Shown here one piece after another: positions 1 to 9,058 of a DNA stretch of 64,000 bases. The notes beneath the pieces were generated by a model. It was not told the DNA's origin. It searched no databases and saw only the letters and a program-made list of their open reading frames with translations. The stretch comes from an uncultured Oscillospiraceae bacterium. Its GTDB lineage: Bacteria > Bacillota > Clostridia > Oscillospirales > Ruminococcaceae. The stretch is taken from NCBI GenBank assembly GCA_934462925.1, contig CAKSIT010000008.1, positions 62,001 to 126,000 of the forward strand, in the 5' to 3' direction. Within the stretch, counting starts at the first letter, position 1, and each line of letters opens with the position of its first letter. The position numbers and the translations under genes are program-made.

Positions 1-309
1 GATAAGTTACTGCTGACTCTTAACGAAAAGGAAATAACGCAAAAGGACTTTGCGGTATTGCTCAACATTGCCCCTACTACTCTTAACGGCTATATAAAAA
101 ATAAGCGGCAGCCCGATTTTGCGCTTGTAAAGCAAATTGCATTCCTGCTGAATGTTTCTGTAGATTATCTTCTGGATTATAATAACGGTCAGCTGAATGC
201 CGATATAAAGGAGCTGTCGCTGATTTCTAAAATAAGAAAAATGGACGAAAAGGAAAGAAATATAGTTTACGGACTGGTAAATCTGATTGACAAGAACCGC
301 GAAGAATAG
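1..309 (+). CDS. XRE-family HTH repressor, 5' truncated by window edge
   Basis: The frame is open from base 1, so the true start lies upstream; the TTG at 58 is internal. About 102 residues are visible. The first 60 or so form a Cro/C1-type helix-turn-helix: KEITQKDFAVLLNIAPTTL, a polar recognition helix, then SVDYLLDY, as in XRE repressors of phages and conjugative elements. The charged tail may dimerise. The gene is clearly more AT-rich than the following genes, so it may be the edge of acquired DNA. Its DNA target cannot be told from this window. Confidence 0.8.
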   Translation, partial: DKLLLTLNEKEITQKDFAVLLNIAPTTLNGYIKNKRQPDFALVKQIAFLLNVSVDYLLDYNNGQLNADIKELSLISKIRKMDEKERNIVYGLVNLIDKNREE

Positions 310-373
310 AAAAGCCGATACGATAATTGCGTATCAACAAAACTCGGCTCATGTGCAGGCTATATCAAGGAAA

Positions 374-409
374 ATGCCTATACTTCTGACAAGGCGGAAG
401 TATGGGCAT
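374..409 (+). terminator. 13-bp hairpin after the XRE gene
   Basis: ATGCCTATACTTC at 374-386 pairs with GAAGTATGGGCAT at 397-409 with a single T-G wobble. The hairpin is followed by ATTTGTC rather than a clean T-run, so it is at best a weak terminator for the XRE gene. The rest of 310-508 holds nothing else I recognise. Confidence 0.4.
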
Positions 410-508
410 ATTTGTCATAGCTTAGCGGCAAATGTTCGGCTTCTTTGTTCCGCTTTATTTTTATTGTAAGCCTGCGCCAAAAAAACTGAAAATGTGTCAT
501 GAAAGTAT

Positions 509-537
509 TTGAAATTTCTGCGAAACTGTGCTATAAT
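509..537 (+). promoter_or_regulatory. Promoter of tepA
   Basis: TTGAAA (509-514), a 17-bp spacer and TATAAT (532-537) form a near-consensus sigma-A promoter. The implied leader of about 107 nt contains a perfect hairpin, GCGGCG/CGCCGC at 545-560, and a small one, CCGCA/TGCGG, near 612-626. Their role is unknown. Confidence 0.7.
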
Positions 538-651
538 TAAAAGAGCGGCGTGTACGCCGCCGCATTCTGCATAAATATACCTTTTGTGAAAATAATATAC
601 ACAGAGCCTGACCGCAGCTTTGCGGCAGAATATTCCGAAAGGTGGCAGAAT

Positions 652-1542
652 ATGAGCGAAGAAACTGTAAACGACGCACCGTTCAGCGAGGAGCAGAACC
701 GGCAGATAATAGACATGGGCATAGTGGCGACGCCGAACGCGCCGCACTGCATACATTGCCTGTCGATAATCGGGCAGATAGAGGGACATTACATTCTCCC
801 CGCGCAGAACAAGACGACGAAATACGAGCATATCATTCCCGCGCTTGTGGCGGTAGAGCAGGACAGCACCGTAGAGGGGCTGCTGGTGCTGCTCAACACC
901 GTCGGCGGCGACGTGGAGGCGGGGCTTGCCATATCCGAGCTTATCGCGGGAATGTCGAAGCCCACGGTGTCGATAGTGGTAGGCGGCGGGCATTCCATAG
1001 GCGTGCCGCTTGCGGTGAGTGCCAAGAGAAGCTTTATCGTACCATCTGCGACAATGACCATTCACCCCGTGCGAATGAACGGCATGATGCTGGGCGTTCC
1101 GCAGACAATGAGCTACTTTGAGAAAATGCAGGAGCGCATAACGCGCTTTGTTACGGAAAACAGCAACATGACCGCGCAGCGCTTTAAGGAGCTGATGATG
1201 GAGCGCGACGAGCTTGTAATGGACGTAGGCTCGGTGCTGGAGGGCGCGGCCGCCGTAAAGGAGGGGCTTATCGACAGGCTGGGCGGGCTGTCCGACGCGG
1301 TAGAGTGCCTTTACGAGCTTATAGAGCAGCGCGGCGGCAAAGCGCCGCATTCCGCAGGGAATAAAGCGCCCGCGAAATCCGCGAAGCCCTCGGGCAAAAG
1401 CGCCAAAACCACGGCAACGCCCAAGACGGCTCAGACCGCGCCAACAGAGCCTACGCCGAAAAAGCGCGGCAGAAAGCCGAAAAACACGGTAAACACAATG
1501 AGCGCCGCCGTATCCCGCGTGGCGCAGGACAAACGGCGTTAA
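652..1542 (+). CDS. tepA: ClpP-class serine protease of the TepA (YmfB) family
   Basis: A 296-residue protein of the ClpP/crotonase fold. GGGHSIGVPLAV near residue 122 carries the nucleophilic serine and IHPVR near residue 146 the histidine, as in TepA, a membrane-side relative of ClpP and SppA described in Bacillus as translocation-enhancing. The ATG at 652 is chosen because AAAGGTGG precedes it; a longer open frame back to 550 runs through the leader hairpin. The last 70 residues are a Lys/Pro/Thr-rich tail ending in KKRGRKPK, probably disordered and nucleic-acid-like. Synteny with spoIIIE two genes downstream resembles Bacillus, which supports the call. Substrate unknown. Confidence 0.8.
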   Translation: MSEETVNDAPFSEEQNRQIIDMGIVATPNAPHCIHCLSIIGQIEGHYILPAQNKTTKYEHIIPALVAVEQDSTVEGLLVLLNTVGGDVEAGLAISELIAGMSKPTVSIVVGGGHSIGVPLAVSAKRSFIVPSATMTIHPVRMNGMMLGVPQTMSYFEKMQERITRFVTENSNMTAQRFKELMMERDELVMDVGSVLEGAAAVKEGLIDRLGGLSDAVECLYELIEQRGGKAPHSAGNKAPAKSAKPSGKSAKTTATPKTAQTAPTEPTPKKRGRKPKNTVNTMSAAVSRVAQDKRR

Positions 1543-1585
1543 CACACCCGCCCGCGCAGGGCGGCTACATATAAAGGGGAAACAT

Positions 1586-2458
1586 ATGGACTACATAACG
1601 GTAATAATTCAGGCTGTAATACAGGGGCTTACGGAGTTTCTGCCCGTGTCAAGCTCGGGGCATTTGTCCGTGGTGCAGCACGTCACGGGCGTTGACGGCG
1701 AAGCGGCGCTGCTGCTGTCGCTCGTGCTTCATCTCGGCACGCTGGCGGCGGTGTTCGCGGCGTTCCGGGGGACTATATGGGGCATGATAAAGGAATTCTT
1801 CCTAACGTTCCGCGACATTTTCACGGGTAAGTTCTCGTGGAAAGGCATGAACGGAACGCGCCGCATGATGTTTATGGTGATAATAGCGACGGCGCTGCTT
1901 GTTCCCGTGCTGCCGATAAAGGACTTTTTCACCGCGCGGCAGGGCGACGGGGACATTGTTTTCGAGGGAATAGCGTTTTTGTTTACGGCGGTGCTGCTGT
2001 TTTTGTCGGACAAATGCAGCAACGGCACAAAGACCGCCGAGGACATGAAAGTAAAGGACGCGGTGACTGTCGGGCTGTTTCAATGCGTGGCGCTTTTCCC
2101 GGGGGTTTCGCGCTCGGGTTCAACCACGGCTGCGGGGCTTTTCTGCGGGCTTGACAAGGCGACTGCGGTAAGCTTCGCGTTCATTCTCGGCATACCCGCT
2201 ATTCTTGGCGGCAGCGTTATGGAGATAGGCGGCGCGCTCAGCGAGGGCGTCGAGGCGGACTGGGGGGCGCTTGCGCTCGGGTTCGTGATAGCGGCGGTAG
2301 TGGGCTTCGCTTCGATAAAGCTTGTGGCGTGGCTGCTCAAAAAAGACAGGTTTAAGATATTTGCGTTTTATACCGCGGCGCTTGGCATTGCGTGCATTGC
2401 TGGCGGCTTGTGGGAGCATATCAGCGGGAACACGCTGCGCGCTCTCTTTGGATTCTAA
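1586..2458 (+). CDS. uppP: Undecaprenyl-diphosphate phosphatase (UppP/BacA)
   Basis: A 290-residue polytopic membrane protein that dephosphorylates undecaprenyl diphosphate to recycle the lipid carrier of cell-wall synthesis; extra copies confer bacitracin tolerance in other bacteria. Both family signatures are present: QGLTEFLPVSSSGHL at residues 12-26, with the catalytic Glu, and PGVSRSGSTT near residue 173, with the conserved Arg. Length and roughly eight hydrophobic segments are normal. Start at 1586 follows AAAGGGGA. It lies 43 nt after tepA on the same strand and may share its transcript. Confidence 0.95.
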   Translation: MDYITVIIQAVIQGLTEFLPVSSSGHLSVVQHVTGVDGEAALLLSLVLHLGTLAAVFAAFRGTIWGMIKEFFLTFRDIFTGKFSWKGMNGTRRMMFMVIIATALLVPVLPIKDFFTARQGDGDIVFEGIAFLFTAVLLFLSDKCSNGTKTAEDMKVKDAVTVGLFQCVALFPGVSRSGSTTAAGLFCGLDKATAVSFAFILGIPAILGGSVMEIGGALSEGVEADWGALALGFVIAAVVGFASIKLVAWLLKKDRFKIFAFYTAALGIACIAGGLWEHISGNTLRALFGF

Positions 2459-2460
2459 AA

Positions 2461-2774
2461 TGACCGTCGAAAAACCCCCATACGGGGGTTTCCGACGAAG
2501 CATCTCACGACATTGCGAAGCATTGCTTCGCAAGTCAGCACAATTCGCACGGAGTGCAAATTGTGCCACTGCGCGCAGTCGCGTTGCGTAAGCGCAGCGT
2601 CGCGTTGCGTAAGCGCAGCGTCGCGTTGCGTAAGCGCAGCGTCGCGTTGCGTAAGCGTAGCGTCGCGTTGCGTAAGCGTAGCGTCGCTTGTACACTTGCG
2701 CGGATAGCAGAGTTTTTGCCTCGGCAAAGCTGAGGCAAAAAAGGCATTTCAAAGCCCGCATACGCGGGCAAAAT
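2461..2774 (+). repeat. Mosaic intergenic hairpin repeat, copy A (forward)
   Basis: This fills the gap between uppP and ftsK. Modules in order are: hairpin AACCCCC/GGGGGTT (2473-2490); a pair of hairpins including CACAATTCGCAC/GTGCAAATTGTG (about 2540-2565); ACTGCGCGCA; five 21-bp tandem units (2581-2685); TACACTTGCGCGGATAG; palindrome TTTTTGCCTC...GAGGCAAAAA (2713-2742), T-rich on one side and A-rich on the other; and hairpin GCCCGC/GCGGGC (2754-2769). The same modules recur at 19632, 27551 and 36411. This copy has lost the outer stem seen in the others. No convincing protein is encoded. Confidence 0.85.
2581..2685 (+). repeat. Five tandem 21-bp units inside copy A
   Basis: Units begin at 2581, 2602, 2623, 2644 and 2665, each starting GCGTTGCGTAAGCGCAGC; the last two carry T for C at position 16. 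Each unit holds a small dyad, TGCG-TAAG-CGCA. A single unit occurs in the equivalent place of copy D (near 36664-36684), so the array is an expansion of a normal module. No spacers, so not a CRISPR array. Confidence 0.95.
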
Positions 2775-2807
2775 AACTTTTCGCGAAGCTGAAAGGAAGA
2801 TTACAAC

Positions 2808-5717
2808 ATGGCGGAAAGAAAAAACAGCGGCGCGCGTTCTGCTGCAACGGGGCGCTCCCGCGCGAAAAGCGGCACTACGAAGCCGCGCTCCAAAAAGGCT
2901 GCGGAGCTTGAAGCGCAGCGCATTCGCGATGAAGCGATGAAAAGAAGCCTTAAGCGCAGGCGCGTGGCTTCCGTGGTGCTGTTTGCGGCGGGAATAGTTT
3001 TAACGCTGCTTGCGATAATACCCGGCACGCAGGGGTGGAACGCCCTTTACAGCGTAATGCACGGGCTTTTCGGCGTGGGCGCTTATACGGCAGGGCCGCT
3101 TATGATTTTTTCTGCGGTGGTCATTTCCATGCAGAAAACGCACTCGGTCATTGCGTTTACCGTTGCCAAGTGCGTGCTGTTTCTGCTCATGTTCTGCGCG
3201 GCGCTCGAGATATTCGGCGTTGGCAGGGTGAACGGCGAGAGCTTCGGCGAGCTTTGCGTGAACCTCTACAAGGGCGGCGTGGAGTTTAAGGGCGGCGGCT
3301 TTTTCGCTATAATACTCGGCGTGCCGCTGCTTTTCCTCGGAAAGCTCGGCGCGGGCATTATCATTGTGATAATCGCGCTTGTAAGCGTTTTCCTTATGAC
3401 TAACCTTTCGCTTGCGGATTTATGGGAGCGCATTACGGGTACTGCCGGCAGGGTGAGCGCCGCAGCCGCTCAGCGCCGCCGCGAAACCGCAGAGCGCCGC
3501 GCCGTAACGGACGCGGAGTACTCGCGCATACAGTCCGAGCGCACCGAGGAGCGCCGCAAGGAGCTGGAGCGCCGTAAGATAATAAGGGAGATAGACGAGC
3601 AGCAGCGCAAAAAGGAGCAGCAGGAGCGGCTAAAGCGCACTATGGAAAGCGCGGACGCATCTGCGCGGACGGAAGCGCTCGCTGAAAAACCTGCGCCCGC
3701 AAAGCCCGCTGAAAAGCCCGAGGAGGCGGCTCAGCCGCAGCCAACGCGCCAGCCCGTTCTCGCGGGGAAAGACCCTGCGCCCGCGCAGCCCGCACCCGCT
3801 GAGGAAGCGCCCGCCGAGCAGGAGAGCGCGGACTTCCGCGACGAGCTGAAAAAGTACATGGAAAAGCGCCACCCGATAATGCGCGAGGAGGACAAGGACA
3901 AGCCCGACAGGCTGGAGGACGCCGACGCGGAGCTTGTGCCGATACTCGACGCGCTGAAGCGCTTTAACGAGGAACACTCCGCGCCCGCGCGCGTGTCGAA
4001 GATAGTAGACGCGCCAAAGAGCGGCGTTACAGATTCCGACGCGCTTTCACGCGTGCAGGACATCTCCACCGAGGACGAGGCGGAGCTGCCGTTTGATATC
4101 GACGACATAGTTCCCGAAAAGCCCGAGCATATAATCCCGATAAACCAGATGAAATTCCCGAGCAAGCCCGCGCCCGCCGAACCCGCGCAGCAGCCCGAAC
4201 CCGCGCCCGCGCAGCCCGCGAGAGCGCCCGAGCAGATGCATTTGTCCGACGTGTACACCCTGCCGCCAGTAACGCTGCTGAACCCCGTAAAGCAGCGCGT
4301 TCCGCAGGCGGACATTGAAAAGGAGATACGCGGCAACGCCGACAAGCTTGTAGCGACGCTCAAGAGCTTCGGCGTGTCCACTACATACACGGGCGCTAGC
4401 AGAGGACCGTCCGTAACGCGCTACGACCTGCAGCCCGCACCCGGCGTAAAGATAAGCAAGATAGCGAACCTTGCGGACGACATAGCGCTTAACCTTGCGG
4501 CGTCCGGCGTGAGAATAGCGCCCGTTCCCGACAAGGCGGCGGTGGGCATAGAGATACCCAACGACCACCGCGACACGGTTTATTTCAGAGAGCTTGTGGA
4601 CACCGACGACTTCCGCAAAACGTTCGACAAGAAGCTTGTGAGCGTTCTCGGCAAGGATATAAGCGGCAATACCGTCACTTGTAACGTATCAAAAATGCCC
4701 CATCTTCTCATTGCGGGAACGACTGGTTCGGGCAAGTCGGTGTGCGTAAACTCGATAATCATGAGCATACTCATGAAGTCCACCCCGCAGGATGTGCGGC
4801 TGATAATGGTAGACCCCAAGCAGGTCGAGTTCATGATGTACAACGGCATTCCGCACCTGCTTATACCCGTAGTAACCGACCCGAAAAAGGCGGCGGGCGC
4901 GCTCGCGTGGTCCGTCACCGAGATGGAGAACCGCTACTCGCTTTTCTCCGAGAACAACGTGCGCAACATAGACGGCTACAACGCGCTTGCGGACGAGCCG
5001 GGGAGCGCTCTCGAGCGTATGCCGCACATAGTCATCTTTATAGACGAGCTTGCGGACCTTATGATGGCTTCCCCCAAGGACGTTGAGGACAGCATTGTGC
5101 GCCTTGCGCAAAAGGCGCGCGCGGCGGGAATGCACCTTGTTATCGCCACGCAGAAGCCCACCGTGCAGGTAGTCACGGGTCTTATCAAGGGCAATATCCC
5201 CAGCCGTATAGCGCTCATGGTAGCTTCTCAGATAGACAGCCGCGTTATCCTTGACGCAAGCGGCGCGGAAAAACTGCTCGGCAACGGCGATATGCTGTAC
5301 TGCCCCGTAGGCGCGCAGAAGCCTATACGCTTACAGGGCTGCTACGTGTCCGACGACGAGGTGGAGCGCGTTGTGGAGTTCATCAAGCAGACGTTCGCGG
5401 TAGAGTACGACGAGAACATTATGGCGGAGATAGAGCGCCAGACCGAAATAGCGAACTCCGGCGACAAGAGCGCCCCCGACGAGGAGGACGACGGCGAAAC
5501 GGACGAGAAGCTCGAAGAAGCCATAGAGCTTGTCGTGAGCGCGGGGCAGGCAAGCACGTCTGCGCTGCAGCGCAACCTTAAGCTCGGCTACGGCAGGGCT
5601 GCAAGGCTTATCGACACAATGGAGAAAATGGGCGTTGTAGGGCCTTTCGAGGGCGCAAAACCGCGGCAGGTGCTTATGACGAAGCAGGAATGGTACGAGC
5701 GCAAGCTCAGAAACTAA
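2808..5717 (+). CDS. ftsK: FtsK/SpoIIIE-family DNA translocase
   Basis: A 969-residue septum-anchored ATPase that pumps chromosomal DNA during division or into the forespore. It has four N-terminal membrane segments (about residues 50-195); a long Glu/Ala/Pro-rich linker (about 225-480); the motor with Walker A GTTGSGKSV near residue 635 and Walker B IVIFIDELADLM; and a C-terminal winged-helix gamma domain (about 900-969) that reads KOPS/SRS polarity sequences. The ATG at 2808 follows GAAAGGAAG. Whether it acts as FtsK or SpoIIIE cannot be decided from sequence; proximity to tepA matches the Bacillus spoIIIE neighbourhood. The mosaic repeat fills its upstream region. Confidence 0.95.
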   Translation: MAERKNSGARSAATGRSRAKSGTTKPRSKKAAELEAQRIRDEAMKRSLKRRRVASVVLFAAGIVLTLLAIIPGTQGWNALYSVMHGLFGVGAYTAGPLMIFSAVVISMQKTHSVIAFTVAKCVLFLLMFCAALEIFGVGRVNGESFGELCVNLYKGGVEFKGGGFFAIILGVPLLFLGKLGAGIIIVIIALVSVFLMTNLSLADLWERITGTAGRVSAAAAQRRRETAERRAVTDAEYSRIQSERTEERRKELERRKIIREIDEQQRKKEQQERLKRTMESADASARTEALAEKPAPAKPAEKPEEAAQPQPTRQPVLAGKDPAPAQPAPAEEAPAEQESADFRDELKKYMEKRHPIMREEDKDKPDRLEDADAELVPILDALKRFNEEHSAPARVSKIVDAPKSGVTDSDALSRVQDISTEDEAELPFDIDDIVPEKPEHIIPINQMKFPSKPAPAEPAQQPEPAPAQPARAPEQMHLSDVYTLPPVTLLNPVKQRVPQADIEKEIRGNADKLVATLKSFGVSTTYTGASRGPSVTRYDLQPAPGVKISKIANLADDIALNLAASGVRIAPVPDKAAVGIEIPNDHRDTVYFRELVDTDDFRKTFDKKLVSVLGKDISGNTVTCNVSKMPHLLIAGTTGSGKSVCVNSIIMSILMKSTPQDVRLIMVDPKQVEFMMYNGIPHLLIPVVTDPKKAAGALAWSVTEMENRYSLFSENNVRNIDGYNALADEPGSALERMPHIVIFIDELADLMMASPKDVEDSIVRLAQKARAAGMHLVIATQKPTVQVVTGLIKGNIPSRIALMVASQIDSRVILDASGAEKLLGNGDMLYCPVGAQKPIRLQGCYVSDDEVERVVEFIKQTFAVEYDENIMAEIERQTEIANSGDKSAPDEEDDGETDEKLEEAIELVVSAGQASTSALQRNLKLGYGRAARLIDTMEKMGVVGPFEGAKPRQVLMTKQEWYERKLRN

Positions 5718-5730
5718 GGAGAGAGTAAAT

Positions 5731-7710
5731 ATGCCCTTTTTGCCTGTTTCCCGCAGGGATATGGAAGAACGCGGGATAGAACAGCTTGACTTTATATGCC
5801 TTACGGGCGACGCATACATAGACCACCCCACGTTCGGCATTGCAATAATTTCGCGCATGATTGAAGCGGCGGGCTTTACCGTTGGAATAATAGCCCAGCC
5901 GCTGTGCGACGCGGACTACATGAAGCTGGGCGAGCCGAAATACTGCTTTATGGTAACCGGCGGCAACATAGACAGCATGGTGTCGAACTACACCGTAGCG
6001 CTAAGAAAGCGCAACGACGACGCGTACTCGGCGGGCGGCAAAGGCGGGCGCAGACCCGACCGCGCCGTGATAACCTATTGCAGGGCGCTCAAACGCCTTT
6101 TCCCGCATAAGCAGATTTCCACGGGCGGGCTTGAATCGTCGCTCAGGCGCTTTGCGCATTACGATTACTGGAGCGACAGCGTAATGCCCTCGGTGCTTGT
6201 GGACAGCGGCGCGGATTTGCTGATGTTCGGCATGGGCGAGGTAACGCTCGCGCAAATGCTGGAGCGCTTTCGCGAGGGCAAAACGCTTGACGATATGCAC
6301 GACCTGCGCGGCGTGTGCTATTTGTGCGCGCCGGAGGACACGCCCATAGGCGCGGTTCAGTGCGACAGCTACGAAATAGTGCGCGACAACAAGAAAGCCT
6401 ACGCTAAGGCGTGCCGCAAGCAGTACGACGAGCAGGACGAGGTTTACGGCAGGACGGTAGTGCAGCGTCACGGTAACGTAATGCTCGTGCAGAATCCGCC
6501 GCAGCGCTCGGTTACGCAGGAGGAGTTCGACCGCGCCTACGAGCTGCCATATATGCGCGCCTACCACCCCATGTACGACGCCGTTGGCGGCGTTCCCGCC
6601 ATACAGGAGGTGGAATTCTCCATCACGCACAACCGCGGGTGCTTCGGCTTTTGCAACTTCTGCTCGATAGCGCTGCACCAGGGGCGGCGCGTGCAGACCC
6701 GCAGCGAGGATTCTGTCTACAACGAGGCGGTAATGCTCTCTGAAAAGCCCAACTTCAAGGGCTATATCCATGACGTGGGCGGACCTACCGCGAACTTTCG
6801 CCACCCCTCTTGCGACAAGCAGGAGGAACACGGAATGTGCAGGGGCAGAAAGTGCCTTGCGCCGACTCCCTGCGCCAACATCAACGCGGACCACTCCGAC
6901 TACATACGGCTGCTGCGCCGCCTGCGGTCGATAAAGCGCGTGAAGAAGATATTCATTCGCTCTGGCATTCGCTTTGACTATATGCTGCTGGACAAGAAAA
7001 CGGACTTTCTGGACGAGCTTGTGCAGTACCATGTAAGCGGCCAGCTAAAAGTCGCGCCCGAACACGCGAGCAACAAGGTACTGGACTACATGGGCAAGCC
7101 CCATATCGAGGTTTACGAGGAGTTTGAGCGGCGTTTTTACGCGGCGACGAAAAAGTGCGGCAAGGAGCAGTATCTCGTGCCGTACCTCATGTCGTCGCAC
7201 CCGGGGTGTACGCTTACGGAGGCGGTGGAGCTTGCGCTGTTCTTAAAAAAGCACAACATTCGCCCCGAGCAGGTGCAGGACTTCTACCCGACCCCCGGCA
7301 CTATTTCCACGGCAATGTTCTGGACGGGGCTTGACCCATACACCATGCAGCCCGTGTTCGTGCCGCGCACTACCGAGGAAAAGGCAATGCAGCGCGCGCT
7401 GCTGCAATACTTCCTGCCGAAAAACCGCGAGCTTGTAGAAAAGGCGCTAACGCTTGCAAAGCGCCGCGACCTTATAGGCTGCGGCAGGGACTGCCTGATT
7501 CCGCCCGCAGACAGAAACGCGGCGGGCAAGGGCGCTCCTGCGGGAAAGGGCGCGCCTACGGGACGAAACGCGGCAAAGAACGCCCCCGCAGGGCGAAATG
7601 CAAAGCCCGCGCACGGCGGCAGGACTAACGAAAGGAGACGCGCAGATGGCACGGAAAAGCAGTTCTCCCAAAAGGCGGACGCAAAGCAAAAGCGGGGCAG
7701 GCGCGGGTAA
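5731..7710 (+). CDS. YgiQ-type radical SAM protein (UPF0313)
   Basis: A 659-residue protein of the YgiQ family. A B12-binding-like N-terminal region is followed by a radical SAM domain whose cluster motif CFGFCNFC (C304, C308, C311) sits in HNRGCFGFCNFCSIALHQG. The reaction is not established for the family. The last 75 residues are low-complexity Ala/Gly/Lys/Arg repeats (AAGKGAPAGKGAPTGR) and end beyond the start of the next gene. Start at 5731 follows AAGGAGAG, 13 nt after ftsK. Confidence 0.88.
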   Translation: MPFLPVSRRDMEERGIEQLDFICLTGDAYIDHPTFGIAIISRMIEAAGFTVGIIAQPLCDADYMKLGEPKYCFMVTGGNIDSMVSNYTVALRKRNDDAYSAGGKGGRRPDRAVITYCRALKRLFPHKQISTGGLESSLRRFAHYDYWSDSVMPSVLVDSGADLLMFGMGEVTLAQMLERFREGKTLDDMHDLRGVCYLCAPEDTPIGAVQCDSYEIVRDNKKAYAKACRKQYDEQDEVYGRTVVQRHGNVMLVQNPPQRSVTQEEFDRAYELPYMRAYHPMYDAVGGVPAIQEVEFSITHNRGCFGFCNFCSIALHQGRRVQTRSEDSVYNEAVMLSEKPNFKGYIHDVGGPTANFRHPSCDKQEEHGMCRGRKCLAPTPCANINADHSDYIRLLRRLRSIKRVKKIFIRSGIRFDYMLLDKKTDFLDELVQYHVSGQLKVAPEHASNKVLDYMGKPHIEVYEEFERRFYAATKKCGKEQYLVPYLMSSHPGCTLTEAVELALFLKKHNIRPEQVQDFYPTPGTISTAMFWTGLDPYTMQPVFVPRTTEEKAMQRALLQYFLPKNRELVEKALTLAKRRDLIGCGRDCLIPPADRNAAGKGAPAGKGAPTGRNAAKNAPAGRNAKPAHGGRTNERRRADGTEKQFSQKADAKQKRGRRG

Positions 7711-8656
7711 GGCGGGATTGTTTACGCTGCTGGCGGCGTTTGTGCTGGCGGCGGTAATGATAGCGCTCAACGGCGTTGCGTACAGGGTGAACGCCCTGCC
7801 AACGGTGCGCAGCATACTGCGCTCTCTGGGCGTTGCAAAATACCCGCAGGTGGAAAACGCCGAGGGCGACGTTGCGGTGCATTTTATCGACGTGGGGCAG
7901 GGCGACTGTATCCTCATAGACACGGGAGAAACCGCCGTGCTTATCGACAGCGGCGAAGTCGGCTGCGGCGATGGCGTTGTGGAGTACCTCGACTCGTGCG
8001 GCATACGCAAGCTTGATTACGTTATTGCAACGCACCCGCACTCCGACCACATAGGCGGTATGCCCGAGGTACTTGCGGGGCTTAGCGTGGGACAGGTTGT
8101 GTTCGCGCCGCTGCCCGACAGCAAGATACCCATGTCAAAGGTTTACGAGGATATGCTGGACATTATCGAGGAAAAGGACATACCCGTGTACGACGCGCAG
8201 CCGGGCGAGCGCCTGCGCATAGGGCAGGGGACGTATCTCGACATAATAGCCCCGCTGCATAACGACTACGATAACCTTAACGATTTTTCGGTGGTAACGC
8301 GGCTGATTCACGGGTCTAACACGTTTTTGTTTACGGGCGATATGGAGCGCGCGAGCGAGAACGACGTGCTTAACAGCGGCGCAGTTGTGGCTTCCAACGT
8401 GCTTAAGGTGGCGCACCACGGCTCTACAAGCTCCAGCACGTCCGCGTTCCTTAAGGCGGTGTCGCCGCAGTACGCGGTGATTTCCGTGGGCAGCGGCAAT
8501 TCCTACGGACACCCCAAGGACGAGGTGTTAAAGCGGCTGGAGGACGTTGGCGCGCAGATACTGCGCACGGACGAGCTGGGAACGATTGTGTTTGTGAGCG
8601 ACGGCGGCAGCATAAGCGTTCACACCGCAAAATACGGCGAAATGGAGGCTGCGTGA
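7646..8656 (+). CDS. ComEC-like metallo-beta-lactamase-fold hydrolase, membrane-anchored
   Basis: The ATG at 7646 follows AAAGGAGA and lies inside the 3' end of the preceding gene, giving a 65-nt out-of-frame overlap. The 336-residue product has a basic N-terminus, one membrane segment (about 22-44) and a metallo-beta-lactamase domain opening with DVGQGDCILI and carrying the metal motif HPHSDH near residue 130. It matches the soluble hydrolase domain of ComEC/Rec2, without the competence-channel domain. In family members this domain is a phosphodiesterase/nuclease; the substrate here is unknown. The next gene (DUF3006) is a common partner. Confidence 0.85.
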   Translation: MARKSSSPKRRTQSKSGAGAGKAGLFTLLAAFVLAAVMIALNGVAYRVNALPTVRSILRSLGVAKYPQVENAEGDVAVHFIDVGQGDCILIDTGETAVLIDSGEVGCGDGVVEYLDSCGIRKLDYVIATHPHSDHIGGMPEVLAGLSVGQVVFAPLPDSKIPMSKVYEDMLDIIEEKDIPVYDAQPGERLRIGQGTYLDIIAPLHNDYDNLNDFSVVTRLIHGSNTFLFTGDMERASENDVLNSGAVVASNVLKVAHHGSTSSSTSAFLKAVSPQYAVISVGSGNSYGHPKDEVLKRLEDVGAQILRTDELGTIVFVSDGGSISVHTAKYGEMEAA

Positions 8657-8871
8657 TGTATGTGGACCGCATTGAGGAGGGCATAGCCGTACTTATAGGC
8701 GACAACGGCGAGCGGCTGGAGCTGCCCCTTGAAAGCCTGCCAGAGGGTACGCGCGAGGGCAGCCTGCTGCGGCAGACCCCGAGCGGCTTTGAAAGCGACC
8801 CCGAGGAGGCGGAGCGCCGCAGACAGATTGCGGAGCGCACGCGGCGGCTGATACGAAAACGCCGCGACTGA
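8656..8871 (+). CDS. DUF3006 small protein
   Basis: 71 residues; the ATG shares its A with the preceding TGA, so the two genes are translationally coupled (a GTG at 8653 would add one residue). The sequence YVDRIEEGIAVLIGDNGE starts a small beta-barrel-like domain, ending in a highly charged RRRQIAERTRRLIRKR helix. DUF3006 genes often follow ComEC-like hydrolases, which suggests joint work, but the function is unknown. Confidence 0.75.
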   Translation: MYVDRIEEGIAVLIGDNGERLELPLESLPEGTREGSLLRQTPSGFESDPEEAERRRQIAERTRRLIRKRRD

Positions 8872-8884
8872 GCATTATACAGAT

Positions 8885-8919
8885 ATTGCCTGTGCAGCTG
8901 CTGTGCAGGCAATTTTTTT
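8885..8919 (+). terminator. Rho-independent terminator
   Basis: ATTGCCTG (8885-8892) pairs with CAGGCAAT (8906-8913) and is followed by seven T. It closes the tepA-to-DUF3006 block. Confidence 0.85.
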
Positions 8920-8941
8920 GAAAAAATTTGCACCCGCCCAC

Positions 8942-9023
8942 TTGCATTGACAGACGTTCTGTGTTACAATAAAAAGGTGGATTTTGTCGTAATGTGAACG
9001 GTTTTGCTGTAAATATACAGCAA
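8942..9023 (+). promoter_or_regulatory. Promoter and dyad upstream of the ECF sigma gene
   Basis: TTGCAT (8942-8947), 17 bp, TACAAT (8965-8970). About 27 nt past the expected start is a perfect 8-bp dyad, TTGCTGTA/TACAGCAA with a 4-nt gap (9004-9023), just before the ribosome site AAGGGG. It could be an operator or a leader hairpin limiting translation. Confidence 0.55.
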
Positions 9024-9058
9024 ATTATGTGTGAAATGAACAAAAAGGGGTTGACGAG

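Noticed and set aside
1586..2458. Dedicated bacitracin resistance gene
   Set aside because: UppP is a housekeeping phosphatase, and its placement between tepA and ftsK is an ordinary chromosomal context.
2581..2685. CRISPR array
   Set aside because: The units are contiguous without spacers, and no cas gene is present. The same holds for 28866-28953.
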